DNA of 55,617 bases from Shewanella sp. UCD-KL21 (GTDB lineage Bacteria; Pseudomonadota; Gammaproteobacteria; Enterobacterales; Shewanellaceae). The translations under genes were made by a program, and so were the position numbers. The stretch is taken from the NCBI RefSeq assembly GCF_001957135.1, contig NZ_MPHK01000025.1:1-55617 (forward strand), in the 5' to 3' direction. Positions 34,085 to 43,678 of the stretch are shown one piece after another (within the stretch, counting starts at the first letter, position 1; every line of letters starts with the position of its first letter). The notes beneath the pieces are model-generated. The model searched no databases, had not been told where the DNA came from, and saw only the letters and a list, made by a program, of their open reading frames with translations.

Positions 34085-35644
34085 TCATGATCGACGTTTC
34101 ATTGTCCAAGGTTTTAGCCCCATTAGCACTAAGCTGAATAAATAGGCTAATGCGCCTAATACGATGAGTTTTAACAGGCTGTAAACCTTAACTTGCATTG
34201 CCATATCTAACCACATTTGCTGCTCTGGTAATAAGTAAACTAATAGCACTGCCATCACGAGTGTCGCAATGACCACTTTAGCGCAAAATATCAAGGTTGC
34301 TCGCGTTACTTTATAGACACCAGCAAGGTGTAAGCCGCGATATAACAGCCCAGCATTGAGAAAAGCAGACATAGAAGTGGCAATGGCAAGCCCTACATAG
34401 CCAAACGGAATGGCAAAAATGATATTGAACACCATATTACTAACCATGGCGATAATACCGAATTTAACTGGGGTTTTAGTATCTTGGCGTGAGTAATAGC
34501 CTGGCGCCAATACTTTAATCATCATAAAACTCAGTAAACCACAGCCATAAGCCACTAAACTGTACGATGCCATTTCAACATCAGATACTGTAAATGCGCC
34601 GCGCATAAACAGCACCATTAACATCGGCTGGGCAAGAATGATTAATCCCAGCATGGCTGGCATACCCAGTAATAGAATGGCCCTGACTCCCCAGTCCATG
34701 GTGTCACTAAAACCACTGCCTTTATCATCAATATGCTTTCTTGATAACGCTGGCAAAATAACCGTCGCAATGGCAATACCAAACAATCCTAAAGGGAATT
34801 CAAGCAAGCGATCTGAGTAATAAAGCCAACTAATAGAGCCTGTCATTAAAAAACTGGCAATAAAGGTATCGAACAATAAATTGATTTGTGAAACAGAAAC
34901 GCCAAATAATGCTGGGATCATTAAGGTTCTAATTTTCACGACTCCACTGTGGTTCCAGCCCCATGACGGTTTTACTAAAGCATTTTCACGTAGCAAAAAC
35001 GGAATTTGAAACAAAAACTGCACTAAACCGCCAAAAAACACCCCTAAAGCCAAAGCGATTTCAGGTTGTTCCATCTTGGGGGCAAACACTAAAGCGGCAA
35101 TAATAATGGTTATATTCAAAAATACCGGCGTAAAGGCAGAAACCGCAAACTTACCGCGAGTATTTAAAATCGAGCCCGCCAGTGCCGTTAAGGTGATAAA
35201 CCATAAATAAGGGAAGGTAATTTTGAGCATCATAGAAGCAAGTTCAAACTTTGCCGCATCCGGCCCATCGTTTATCCAATCATAAAACCAGCCACCGGCA
35301 AATAATGCAGCAAGTATCGGTGAGCCTATCACACCAATTAGGGTTACAACTGTCACTATGCCGCCCAAAGTACCGGCCACTTTACCTAATAGCTCACGGG
35401 TTTCAGCGGGTGTTTTGTTTTGTTGGTATTCAGTCAACACCGGCACGAATGCCTGTGCGAAAGCACCTTCAGCAAATAGTCGACGTAAAAAATTGGGGAT
35501 TTTATTGGCAAAGATAAACACATCGGCACTACTACCTGCGCCCATTAAATTGGCAATGACGACATCTCTCACCAAGCCAAGCACCCGAGATATCAAGGTC
35601 ATAACACTGACGATAGCACCTGATTTTAATAACGATTTACTCAA
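34085..35644 (-). CDS. murJ: Lipid II flippase MurJ
   Basis: 519 residues with about 14 membrane segments of the MOP exporter fold. The N-terminus SGAIVSVMTLISRVLGLVRDVVIA and the segment FLRRLFAEGAFAQAFVPVL are diagnostic. It flips lipid II across the inner membrane for peptidoglycan synthesis. First gene of the murJ-ribF-ileS-lspA-fkpB-ispH series; divergent from rpsT. Confidence 0.95.
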   Translation of the reverse strand: MSKSLLKSGAIVSVMTLISRVLGLVRDVVIANLMGAGSSADVFIFANKIPNFLRRLFAEGAFAQAFVPVLTEYQQNKTPAETRELLGKVAGTLGGIVTVVTLIGVIGSPILAALFAGGWFYDWINDGPDAAKFELASMMLKITFPYLWFITLTALAGSILNTRGKFAVSAFTPVFLNITIIIAALVFAPKMEQPEIALALGVFFGGLVQFLFQIPFLLRENALVKPSWGWNHSGVVKIRTLMIPALFGVSVSQINLLFDTFIASFLMTGSISWLYYSDRLLEFPLGLFGIAIATVILPALSRKHIDDKGSGFSDTMDWGVRAILLLGMPAMLGLIILAQPMLMVLFMRGAFTVSDVEMASYSLVAYGCGLLSFMMIKVLAPGYYSRQDTKTPVKFGIIAMVSNMVFNIIFAIPFGYVGLAIATSMSAFLNAGLLYRGLHLAGVYKVTRATLIFCAKVVIATLVMAVLLVYLLPEQQMWLDMAMQVKVYSLLKLIVLGALAYLFSLVLMGLKPWTMKRRS

Positions 35645-35900
35645 GCATCACTCCAAAGCCGCACACAAGCGTTTAAATTAAGTCTGATATATCTCAAATT
35701 TTCGATTCTAATGCTGTCTATGGGGTATAAGAACTGATAGAATTGCGCCACATCTTACACGAGTTGGGTTGAAGATAACCGAGCCAGGTAGTTTTATTTG
35801 TCTTTTCGACGTTATTTCTATCATATTCATTGACAAAATGAATAAAAGCAGGCATATTCCTCGCCCTCAAAGTATTAAACCCAGTTTTAGGAGTTGCACC

Positions 35901-36167
35901 TTGGCTAATAGCAAGTCTGCAAAGAAGCGCGCGCTTCAGTCTGAAAAACGTCGTCAGCATAACGCTAGTCGTCGTTCAATGTTACGTACATACGTTAAAA
36001 GAGTTATCGCTGCTATCCAGAGCGGTGACCACAAAGCGGCTACCGAAGCATTCGCAGCAGCACAACCAATTGTTGACCGTATGGCGACTAAAGGCCTTAT
36101 TCATAAGAATAAAGCTGCTCGTCAAAAGGCACGTATAAACGCAAAAATCAAAGCACTAGCTGCTTAA
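35901..36167 (+). CDS. rpsT: Ribosomal protein S20 (TTG start)
   Basis: 88 residues beginning (M)ANSKSAKKRALQSEKRRQHN, the invariant S20 N-terminus. The start codon is TTG at 35901, with AGGAG seven bases before it (35889-35893). The open frame continues upstream, but that part (from 35769) matches nothing in S20. A UUG start is also known for rpsT of E. coli, where it takes part in autoregulation. Followed by a strong terminator. Confidence 0.96.
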   Translation: MANSKSAKKRALQSEKRRQHNASRRSMLRTYVKRVIAAIQSGDHKAATEAFAAAQPIVDRMATKGLIHKNKAARQKARINAKIKALAA

Positions 36168-36186
36168 TTTTAGCGATTTATATTAC

Positions 36187-36213
36187 AAAAACCGACTTAG
36201 GTCGGTTTTTTTA
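36187..36213 (+). terminator. Terminator of rpsT
   Basis: AAAAACCGAC/GTCGGTTTTT with a TTAG loop and a run of T. Confidence 0.88.
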
Positions 36214-36400
36214 TATCTGCAATAAAATAACTCACAAAAAATACTCTCTCCACTTGCCCAGCCTACAAGCTTTTACAGGCATTTCGTTAGCGCTAAATAT
36301 CAAATCCAAATTTAAGACATAAAAAAACGCCTTAACTTAATCTCACTGTCATCAAGAGCAAGATATGATTAAGACGTTTCAGCTGATAGCGCAAATGCCA

Positions 36401-36697
36401 TTAATGGCAATATAAATTATCCAATACTTTAATCAACTCACGTACTTCATCACTTTTAAGTGAGTAAAAAACGGTTTGCGCTTCCTTACGTGTACAGACA
36501 AGATTGTCTTTTCTTAGCCAAGCTAAATGCTGCGACAACGCAGATTGGCTTAAGCCTAGTTTTTTGTTCATCTCGCCGACACACATTTCGCCTTCATTCA
36601 GCAAATGGCACAAAATAAATAAACGGCGTTCATTTGCCAGTGCCTTTAGCATTACTACAGCATGATCTGCTCGTTGCTGCATCATTTCTATATTCAT
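36401..36697 (-). CDS. hlyU: ArsR-family regulator, HlyU/BigR-like
   Basis: 98 residues if started at MNIEMMQQRAD; starts up to nine codons earlier are possible. The winged helix is LGLSQSALSQHLAWLRKDNLVCTRKEAQTVFY. Cys in ILCHLL (about residue 30) and in the C-terminal LYCH (about residue 97) correspond to the pair that senses sulfane sulphur or oxidation in BigR/SqrR/HlyU. Two further Cys (about 39 and in LVCTR) are present. The sequence resembles Vibrio HlyU closely in NERRL and SQSALSQHLAWLR. No obvious target gene is adjacent; it is divergent from the M28 peptidase. Confidence 0.78.
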   Translation of the reverse strand: MNIEMMQQRADHAVVMLKALANERRLFILCHLLNEGEMCVGEMNKKLGLSQSALSQHLAWLRKDNLVCTRKEAQTVFYSLKSDEVRELIKVLDNLYCH

Positions 36698-36832
36698 CAC
36701 GCGTTGGCTCTCCTTAATCATCACTGAGGACTAATATAGCCTTCCCTATCCAATCGGGCAGCGACATGAAGCACACTTTTTGGTAGATTGTTTTTAAAAA
36801 TGAGACTTAGCTAATAAAAATGAAGGAAACTC

Positions 36833-38269
36833 ATGAAAAACTATAAGAAATCAATTTTAACAGGGATAGTTTTGGCCTCTATATCGGGCTGCCAAAGTCA
36901 ATCAAATGATACCCAAGTAACACAAACATCACAGTCTGCTAACGATGTAATTAGCCAGCAACTGGCCACAAAGGCATTATCGTCGACTTTAGGTTATGAC
37001 ATTGTTGAATCATTGACAGTGGAAGTCGGTCCTCGACTTGCCGGTTCGGAGAAAGATCTCATCGCAGTCGAATGGGCGATGAATAAACTCAAAAGCTTAG
37101 GTTTTGATAAGGTCTATAAGGAATCTGTTCAAGTTCCCGCTTGGTCACGAGGCCATGCTCATGCATCAATCGTCTCACCGTTTGAGCAGCCGCTGGTTAT
37201 TAGTGCGCTAGGTGGCAGCGTGGCAACGCCTGAATCAGGTTTACAGGCCCCCATTGTGCGCTTTGACACCCTTGCAGCACTGCAAGACGCCGATCCCGCT
37301 TTAGTCGAAGGCAAAATTGTCTTTATTGATCATAAAACCGAACGCCACATTAGCGGTAAAGGTTATGGTCAATCAGTCGGTGGGCGCTCAAGAGGTGCGG
37401 TTGCTGCTGCAGAGAAAGGCGCTATCGCAGTGGTTATTCGTTCAATTGGCACCGACCATGACCGCATGGCCCATACTGGCATGATGCGTTACAAAGATGG
37501 GGTGGCAAAAATTCCAGCTGCTGCCTTGTCGGCACCAGATGCTGATATGATCAATGCCATGTTAAAACGTGATGACAATATCACTTTGTCACTTAACCTA
37601 TCGTCTAAAAACTTAGGGGTCGCGACATCCTACAATGTTATAGCCGAGGTAACAGGCACGACAAAGGCTGAAGAAGTGGTACTGATTGGCGCCCACCTTG
37701 ACTCATGGGATGAAGGCACTGGTGCAATTGATGATGGTGCAGGTGTTGCGATTGTGACTGCGGCGGCAAAACTGATTCAAGATTTACCCCAAAAACCAGC
37801 CAGAACCATCCGAGTAGTGCTATATGCAGCTGAAGAAGTGGGATTAGTGGGCGGTAAAGCTTATGTGAAACAACATGCTGATGAGCTAGTAAACCATTAT
37901 ATTGCCGCAGAATCTGATTTTGGTGCAGGCAAGATTTACCAAATTGATTTCAACGTTAATCCAAACGTATTTGAGCAAGTGCAAGCTGAGCACAGTTCGA
38001 TGACAATCAATGGCGTTAAACTAGGTAACAATAATGCCTCTGGTGGCCCTGATGTGTCTATGATGCCTTCTCTAGGGGTACCTGTGGCATCACTTAGGCA
38101 AGATGGTACTGATTACTTTGATTATCACCACACCCCAAATGATACCCTAGATAAAATTGACCCAGCGGCGTTAGCGCAAAATGTCGCCGCTTATGCGCAA
38201 TTTGCTTATCTCATGGCGCAATCAGAACTGAACTTACGTCCATTAGCCAAAAAGGCTGATAAAAAATAA
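36833..38269 (+). CDS. M28-family zinc peptidase, lipoprotein
   Basis: 478 residues. A lipoprotein signal ends ASISGC (Cys about residue 20). A protease-associated (PA) domain is inserted at about 130-260. The M28 catalytic core follows with the metal ligands in GAHLDSWDEG, IDDGAGV, YAAEEVG, AAESDFG and DYHHTPNDT. This suggests a periplasmic or outer-membrane-bound aminopeptidase or carboxypeptidase of the glutamate carboxypeptidase II / PgcP-like type; the substrate is not known. A GGAAAC site precedes the ATG. It stands alone, convergent with yaaA. Confidence 0.88.
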   Translation: MKNYKKSILTGIVLASISGCQSQSNDTQVTQTSQSANDVISQQLATKALSSTLGYDIVESLTVEVGPRLAGSEKDLIAVEWAMNKLKSLGFDKVYKESVQVPAWSRGHAHASIVSPFEQPLVISALGGSVATPESGLQAPIVRFDTLAALQDADPALVEGKIVFIDHKTERHISGKGYGQSVGGRSRGAVAAAEKGAIAVVIRSIGTDHDRMAHTGMMRYKDGVAKIPAAALSAPDADMINAMLKRDDNITLSLNLSSKNLGVATSYNVIAEVTGTTKAEEVVLIGAHLDSWDEGTGAIDDGAGVAIVTAAAKLIQDLPQKPARTIRVVLYAAEEVGLVGGKAYVKQHADELVNHYIAAESDFGAGKIYQIDFNVNPNVFEQVQAEHSSMTINGVKLGNNNASGGPDVSMMPSLGVPVASLRQDGTDYFDYHHTPNDTLDKIDPAALAQNVAAYAQFAYLMAQSELNLRPLAKKADKK

Positions 38270-38294
38270 TCTATCAGCCTTTTAGGTTTAATAT

Positions 38295-38330
38295 AAAAGC
38301 AGTTAAAGGCCTAGACTTTAACTGCTTTTT
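38295..38330. terminator. Bidirectional terminator between the M28 peptidase and yaaA
   Basis: AAAAGCAGTTAAAG/CTTTAACTGCTTTTT with a seven-base loop between convergent genes. Confidence 0.82.
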
Positions 38331-38349
38331 CTTTGTAAGGTTTACAGCG

Positions 38350-39129
38350 CTATTTAATTTGCTCTTCTCTTAAAAACACTGGCGCTGCAGGAGTCGATAA
38401 GTCTTCACTGTAATAATAGCCATCTAAGTCAAATTGCTGCAATTGTGCCAATGACGTCACATCGTTTTGGATAATGTAACGCGCCATCAAGCCGCGGGCT
38501 CTTTTGGCATAAAAACTGATCACCTTGTATTGACCATTTTTACGGTCTTTAAATACCGGGGTGATTAAACTGGCCTTAAGTAGTTTGGGTTTAACCGCTT
38601 TAAAATACTCATTTGAGGCTAAGTTAACCACCATATCATCGCTTTGATTGGCAACAGCTGCATTAACTTCAGTAGTGATTTTCTCGCCCCAAAATGCATA
38701 AAGACTTTTACCTGCGGGGTTTACCAAGCTGGTGCCCATTTCTAAACGGTAGGCTTGCATCAAATCCAGCGGCTTCAGTAAGCCATACAAACCAGATAAA
38801 ATTCGCAGGTGCTTTTGCGCCTTATCGATTTCAATATCAGACAGTGAGTCAGCATCAAGGCCGGTATACACATCACCCCTAAAGGCAAACATCGCTTGCT
38901 TGGCATTATCTAGGGTAAAGCTTGGCTGCCACTGTGCAAATCGAGCCGCATTCAAACCTGCTATTTTATCGCTCACTTTCATTAAAGAGGCAATATCCAT
39001 TGGCGTCAATTCACGACATACGTCAATCAATTGTTGGCTGTAATCAAGCAAAGTCGGTTGAGTAAACTTCTTGGTTGATGCCGGTGTTTCAAAATCGAGT
39101 GTTTTGGCAGGAGAAACTAATACTAGCAT
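38350..39129 (-). CDS. yaaA: Peroxide stress protein YaaA
   Basis: 259 residues with the DUF328/UPF0246 signature MLVLVSPAKTLDFETP at the N-terminus and SLYGLLKPLDLMQAYRLEMGT in the middle, full length. In E. coli the family limits intracellular iron during hydrogen peroxide stress and binds DNA. No neighbour suggests a different role. Confidence 0.93.
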   Translation of the reverse strand: MLVLVSPAKTLDFETPASTKKFTQPTLLDYSQQLIDVCRELTPMDIASLMKVSDKIAGLNAARFAQWQPSFTLDNAKQAMFAFRGDVYTGLDADSLSDIEIDKAQKHLRILSGLYGLLKPLDLMQAYRLEMGTSLVNPAGKSLYAFWGEKITTEVNAAVANQSDDMVVNLASNEYFKAVKPKLLKASLITPVFKDRKNGQYKVISFYAKRARGLMARYIIQNDVTSLAQLQQFDLDGYYYSEDLSTPAAPVFLREEQIK

Positions 39130-39194
39130 TGCTGATAATCCTATTTTATAAAATGGACTCTAATTCATGCTATCTATCATACTGAGCTTCATAA

Positions 39195-39225
39195 AAAAAA
39201 CCATGCAATTACTGCATGGTTTTTT
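39195..39225. terminator. Terminator downstream of the alanine-type symporter
   Basis: AAAAAACCATGCA/TGCATGGTTTTTT with an ATTAC loop. It lies 70 bases past the symporter stop on the minus strand, before yaaA. Confidence 0.8.
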
Positions 39226-39294
39226 AGATTGTGCTAAATGCTTTTCTCAGATTTGATTAATCTGCAATTAACATTCGCGATTAAGTAAAGTGAG

Positions 39295-40737
39295 TTACTT
39301 GGTCACTTCAACTTCTTTATTGATCCAAATCCCATCTTCTATCTGACCTTCAAGCTCTGGGAACTTAGTCGTATCAAATACAGGATCTTCACCCTTATTA
39401 ACTTGTTGGCGGTAATCATTAATAATTCTCACCGCTAAACCTGACAATAACAGCAGGGCAATCATATTAACTAACGCCATCAAGCCCATAGAAACGTCCG
39501 CTAAATCCCAAACGATGCCTATCTTAGCCACGGCGCCAAACATAACCATACCTAATACTGCGATACGGAAAATTGGTAGTGCACCTTTCTTATTACCAGA
39601 TAGGAACATCACGTTAGTTTCTGCATACGAATAGTTAGCAATAATTGACGTGAAACAGAAAAGTAAAATAGCAAAGGCAATAAATGCCCCACCCCAGTCA
39701 CCCACATGATGCGTTAATGCATTAATTGTTCTTGCAATACCATCACCAGAGCCACCACCATCACCAGACAATAAGATAATTGCCGCAGTTGCAGTACAGA
39801 TAACGATAGTGTCCACAAATACACCCATCATTTGCACAAAACCTTGTGACGCTGGGTGATTAGGATTCGGTGAAGCACTTGCCGCGATATTGGCTGCACT
39901 ACCCATACCTGCTTCATTAGAGAACAAGCCGCGAGCAATACCCGCCTGCATTGCTTGAGCAACACTGTATGCCACACCACCAGCAGCGGCCTCTTGCCAG
40001 CCAAACGCACTGTTAATCACCAACATAAATACGGCAGGTAATTGCTCAACATTCATTAGAACAACAACCAAGGCAATCGCAATGTAGGCTAATGCCATAA
40101 TCGGAACGATAATTTCTGACACTCTAGCGACCTTTTTAAGACCGCCCATAATCACGAGGCCACTCAACAGCGCAATCCCAAGACCGACATAAATTGGATT
40201 TAAATCAAATACGGCAGTCATTGCACCAGAGATCGTATTTGCTTGAACAGCATTAAATACTAAGCCAAAACAAATAATCAGTAGGATTGAAAATAGAATG
40301 CCCATCCAGCGTTGGCCAAGGCCTTTTTCCATATAATATGAAGGCCCACCACGATACTGTCCGTCAACGTCTTTAACTTTATAAACTTGTGCTAACGTTG
40401 ACTCGATCATTGCAGTCGCCATACCGAGCATGGCAATGGCCCACATCCAAAATACGGCCCCTGGACCTGCGGCACCGATTGCAACCGCAACACCAGCCAT
40501 ATTACCGGCTCCGACACGGGCAGCCATACTGGTACAAAAAACTTGAAATGAAGATAAGCCATGCTTACCAGGACGGCGGCTAATCGCTAATACTTTAACG
40601 CCGTGTACGAAATGAGTAATTTGAATACAGCCAAGACGAACAGTAAAAAAGATACCTGCGCCAACCAGCCCATAAACTAACAATTTACCCCAGAGTAAAT
40701 TGTTCATGAAACCAACAATTGTTTCTAACATTGCCAT
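39295..40737 (-). CDS. Sodium:alanine (AGCS-family) symporter
   Basis: 480 residues, about 11 membrane segments. Signatures are TSMAARVGAGNMAGVAVAI, GGPSYYMEKGLG and FSNEAGMGSAANIAA, characteristic of the alanine/glycine:cation symporter family (AlsT/DagA). It takes up alanine or glycine with sodium through the inner membrane. Monocistronic. A 567-base non-coding stretch lies upstream, shared with the start of the phosphoketolase relic. Confidence 0.92.
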   Translation of the reverse strand: MAMLETIVGFMNNLLWGKLLVYGLVGAGIFFTVRLGCIQITHFVHGVKVLAISRRPGKHGLSSFQVFCTSMAARVGAGNMAGVAVAIGAAGPGAVFWMWAIAMLGMATAMIESTLAQVYKVKDVDGQYRGGPSYYMEKGLGQRWMGILFSILLIICFGLVFNAVQANTISGAMTAVFDLNPIYVGLGIALLSGLVIMGGLKKVARVSEIIVPIMALAYIAIALVVVLMNVEQLPAVFMLVINSAFGWQEAAAGGVAYSVAQAMQAGIARGLFSNEAGMGSAANIAASASPNPNHPASQGFVQMMGVFVDTIVICTATAAIILLSGDGGGSGDGIARTINALTHHVGDWGGAFIAFAILLFCFTSIIANYSYAETNVMFLSGNKKGALPIFRIAVLGMVMFGAVAKIGIVWDLADVSMGLMALVNMIALLLLSGLAVRIINDYRQQVNKGEDPVFDTTKFPELEGQIEDGIWINKEVEVTK

Positions 40738-41304
40738 TTGCTTAATCTATTCCTTGGAATAACTTTATTTTGTAAAAATATGCTTAAACCGAGCGACACC
40801 TTCAGACAAAATAAAATTATCGAATTATTATAATGAGCTCATCAAAATCTAAGTACGCAGCCTCAGCATGCATTCGTAAATAGCCAAACTGTTACTGTTT
40901 ATTAAATTCAGTGAGCGAATATATTAGTTAATTATTATTTAGCATTATTCAAGTTAACTTTACTGACTTTAACCACTAAAGCCCAGCAAACATTACCATT
41001 CTTTACCACTTATAGCTTAGTTATAGGTGTTCTCAAAAAAATGCGAGAAAAAACTAGCATAGAAGAACTTCAAACATAGGTGACAGTGATCACATTTATT
41101 TAAATAGCCGCCTAAAGCCCCATCTAGAATAACAATTGCAAATCGCCTAACACCAAGTGGGTCAACAATTTCTTAACCTAAAATCATTTTATTAATGATT
41201 TTTTTAATACAAAGTTAGATCAAGAGTACACAACTAGCCCAAGTTAAGAATACTGTGTTCTCACTAATAGCCTAACTAACCTTATCTTTCATAATGATGC
41301 CACT
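40738..41304. other. Non-coding stretch between the symporter and the phosphoketolase relic
   Basis: AT-rich. It contains a CRP-like site (41080-41094) and an orphan terminator-like hairpin AAATCATT/AATGATTT with T-run (about 41181-41207). The rest shows no ORF or structure that I can support. Confidence 0.6.
41080..41094. promoter_or_regulatory. CRP-like binding site
   Basis: GTGACAGTGATCACA has the half-sites GTGA and TCACA spaced by six, close to the CRP consensus TGTGA-N6-TCACA. It lies about 210 bases before the relic phosphoketolase start and about 340 bases before the symporter start, so it could have served either. Confidence 0.5.
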
Positions 41305-41911
41305 ATGACACAGCAAAATGAAATCACTGCTCTTGAAAAATATGTTAGAGCAACTAACTTCCTCGCTACCTCACAAATCTATCTTAAGCAAAATGTGCTT
41401 TTTAAAAGAGAGCTACAACATACAGACATTAAACCACGCCTTTTAGGGCATTAGGGTACCTGTACTGGTATTAATTTTGTGTATGCAAACGTCAACCGAT
41501 TAATCGTTAAGCATGAAGAGCATTCATATATTTGCTGGGCCTAGTCTCGGCTTCCTAGCAGTTCAAGCTAACCTGTTTATTGGAGGGTCTTTAAGGCATT
41601 TTTATTCAGAAACCATCCCCTATAACGAATCAGATATTGAAGATATCTGTAAAAAGTTCTCAGCAGCATATGGCTACCCTTCTCATGCAAACCCTGAAGC
41701 CCCCGGCCAAATTCTAGAAGGTGGCGAAGATGTTTGTAAGCCTCGCTGGCCGGTTAATCTGTTGCGTACAGCTAAAGGCTGCACAGGTACATCTGAATTT
41801 GGCGGTAAGAAGCGAGCAGGTAACTACAGTTCTCATCATGGTCATCGTTATGCTCGGTTTAGAGATCTGATGAAAGTCCAGATACAAGGACTTTTAGCGG
41901 CAACGGCATAA
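41305..41911 (+). pseudogene. Decayed xylulose-5-phosphate/fructose-6-phosphate phosphoketolase
   Basis: From the ATG at 41305 the translation (ALEKYVRATNFLATSQIYL...HTDIKPRLLGH) matches the phosphoketolase N-terminus. The Trp of the family's GHWGT is then an in-frame TAG at about 41452. The frame continues as GINFVYANVNRLIVKHEEHSY, shifts frame near 41510-41530, and resumes as YGYPSHANPEAPGQILEGGE. Next the sequence jumps to KPRWPVNLLRTAKG and GGKKRAGNYSSHH, which in intact enzymes lie more than 100 residues later, so an internal deletion is present. The C-terminal half is missing. It cannot make active enzyme. A 132-codon open frame at 41513-41911 is only part of this relic. Confidence 0.85.
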
Positions 41912-42276
41912 AATATAAAGAAAATGGCGTTACTCCTCGATGAAAATTGATTGATCAGTAAAGTACTCGATATTAGGTCTATAAAGAAGATATTAAGCCG
42001 ATTAACCAACAGGTCGGATTGAAACTTGTTTTTATGCAGTGAGCGACAAACGTGAATAAGAAAACTAATCCCGCAACATCTCAAAGTAATCCGTTAGCAA
42101 TTTGTTGCCAGATATTTAAAAATATCCGTTACTACTATGGAAAACCATTGAATTTAAGACGATAATTAGCCTGCCAGCTAAATCATAATAGGAACGCCAA
42201 ATAAGTGCTGGTGACACTTAAGGTAAACAATCGGTTTACATGTGTTTTGGTGACATAAAATAACAATGGACTATAT
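41912..42276. other. Non-coding stretch upstream of the OmpA-like gene
   Basis: It probably holds the promoter of the OmpA-like gene and further degraded sequence of the phosphoketolase locus. I see no frame or motif that can be assigned. Confidence 0.5.
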
Positions 42277-43374
42277 ATGATGAAAAACACCTTAAAAGTA
42301 GTATTACTCACCTCAATGTTGCCTTTTGCCGCTGTCGCAGAACAAGAGCTAACGCCATGGTATGTCGGTGGTGGTTTAGGGATTAATAATTACGAACCAC
42401 ATTGCGACCTTAAAACAATGACCCAATGTGAAGATGACGACCCTTATGCTTGGGATGTCTTCGGTGGTTACTTATTTAATGACTATTTTGGTATTGAACT
42501 CGGTTATAGAGACTTAGGTCGTATTCAATGGACCGATTTCAGTAATAAACGTAATGATGTCGGCGCTAGAGGCATGGCATTAGGTTTAGTCGGTTTTTAT
42601 CCTTTCGCTGACAAGTGGAGTTTATCTGCTGAAGCTGGCGGGATGAACTACCTTTTAAAGAACATAAAAAATTATGGCACTGAGTATTACAGTGACAGCG
42701 GTATTGCACCCTATATCGGTGCTGGTATCGGTTATAATTTTACCGAAAACTTAAAGCTGCAAGCTAAATATCGTCGCTACGAAAACTTAGACGATGATAA
42801 ATATAATACCCTTGAAATGGAAAGTAACTATTGGGGCTTAGAGTTAAGCTACCGCTTTGGTAAAGCGAAAGCTGCTGCCCCTGTTGTTGCGGCTGCACCA
42901 ATTGATTCCGACAATGATGGCGTAATGGATGGTCAAGATAGCTGTCCTGATACACCTGCAACTCACAAAGTTGATGCCAAAGGTTGTACTGTCTACGAAT
43001 TTGTAACAGACAAACATGACTTAGGTGGCATTTTATTTGATAACAACTCTTCTGTTATTAAGTCTGCTTCTTATGCTGACATTGAAAAGTTGGCTAATTA
43101 CTTAAAGAAAAATCCTGAGCATACCGTATCAATCGAAGGTCACGCTTCAAATGTCGGCAAGCCTGCATATAATATGACCCTTTCTGAGAGTCGTGCAACA
43201 TCTGTCGCTGAAGCTTTAGCCACTAAATACGATATTGACGCAAGTCGTATTCAAGCTATTGGCTATGGTATAACTAAACCTATCATGGAAGGCAATACCG
43301 CTGAAGCCCATAAGCAAAATCGTCGTATTGAAGCTATCGTAACTGGCACAGAAAAACGTGCGGTTCTAAAATAA
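42277..43374 (+). CDS. OmpA-family outer membrane protein
   Basis: 365 residues. A signal peptide ends AAVAEQE. An eight-stranded OmpA-like beta barrel runs from about 25 to 195 (WYVGGGLGINNY... to YWGLELSYRFG). An Ala/Pro-rich linker leads to a thrombospondin type 3 calcium repeat (DSDNDGVMDGQDSCPDTP). The C-terminal OmpA peptidoglycan-binding domain (about 245-360) contains SIEGHASNVG, NMTLSESRA and QNRRIEAIV. It likely tethers the outer membrane to the cell wall. Followed by a strong terminator. Confidence 0.92.
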   Translation: MMKNTLKVVLLTSMLPFAAVAEQELTPWYVGGGLGINNYEPHCDLKTMTQCEDDDPYAWDVFGGYLFNDYFGIELGYRDLGRIQWTDFSNKRNDVGARGMALGLVGFYPFADKWSLSAEAGGMNYLLKNIKNYGTEYYSDSGIAPYIGAGIGYNFTENLKLQAKYRRYENLDDDKYNTLEMESNYWGLELSYRFGKAKAAAPVVAAAPIDSDNDGVMDGQDSCPDTPATHKVDAKGCTVYEFVTDKHDLGGILFDNNSSVIKSASYADIEKLANYLKKNPEHTVSIEGHASNVGKPAYNMTLSESRATSVAEALATKYDIDASRIQAIGYGITKPIMEGNTAEAHKQNRRIEAIVTGTEKRAVLK

Positions 43375-43395
43375 TCAACTAATTAAGCTGGTAAT

Positions 43396-43425
43396 AAAAA
43401 GTCGCTGCTTGCAGCGACTTTTTTG
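43396..43425 (+). terminator. Terminator of the OmpA-like gene
   Basis: AAAAAGTCGCTG/CAGCGACTTTTT with a CTTG loop and T-run. The remaining gap to talB (to 43678) is AT-rich and presumably carries the talB promoter; nothing else is visible. Confidence 0.85.
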
Positions 43426-43678
43426 TTTTTGTAGCCCTCAGCTAAAAAATAAAACCCTTACCAACAAAGAGATGTTATCGGTAACAATTTTATTTCAACA
43501 ATAAAAACAACTTAAACAACTAATAAATCAGGCATTAAATTACACAATTAGTTGCTTATGAGCTCATTTCACGTTTATTTGCGTAATTTTTTTACAAATG
43601 TTGTTGGAAAATACAGTAAGATCGCATTTAATAACTGTATTGAACAAAATAACTTTGTTACTTGAGAGGGAAATTTCC

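Noticed and set aside
35769..35900. N-terminal extension of the S20 frame
   Set aside because: It precedes a conserved S20 start with its own AGGAG; the extra residues match nothing in the family.
41848..42084. Minus-strand open frame downstream of the phosphoketolase relic
   Set aside because: No recognisable sequence, overlaps the relic, no supporting signals.
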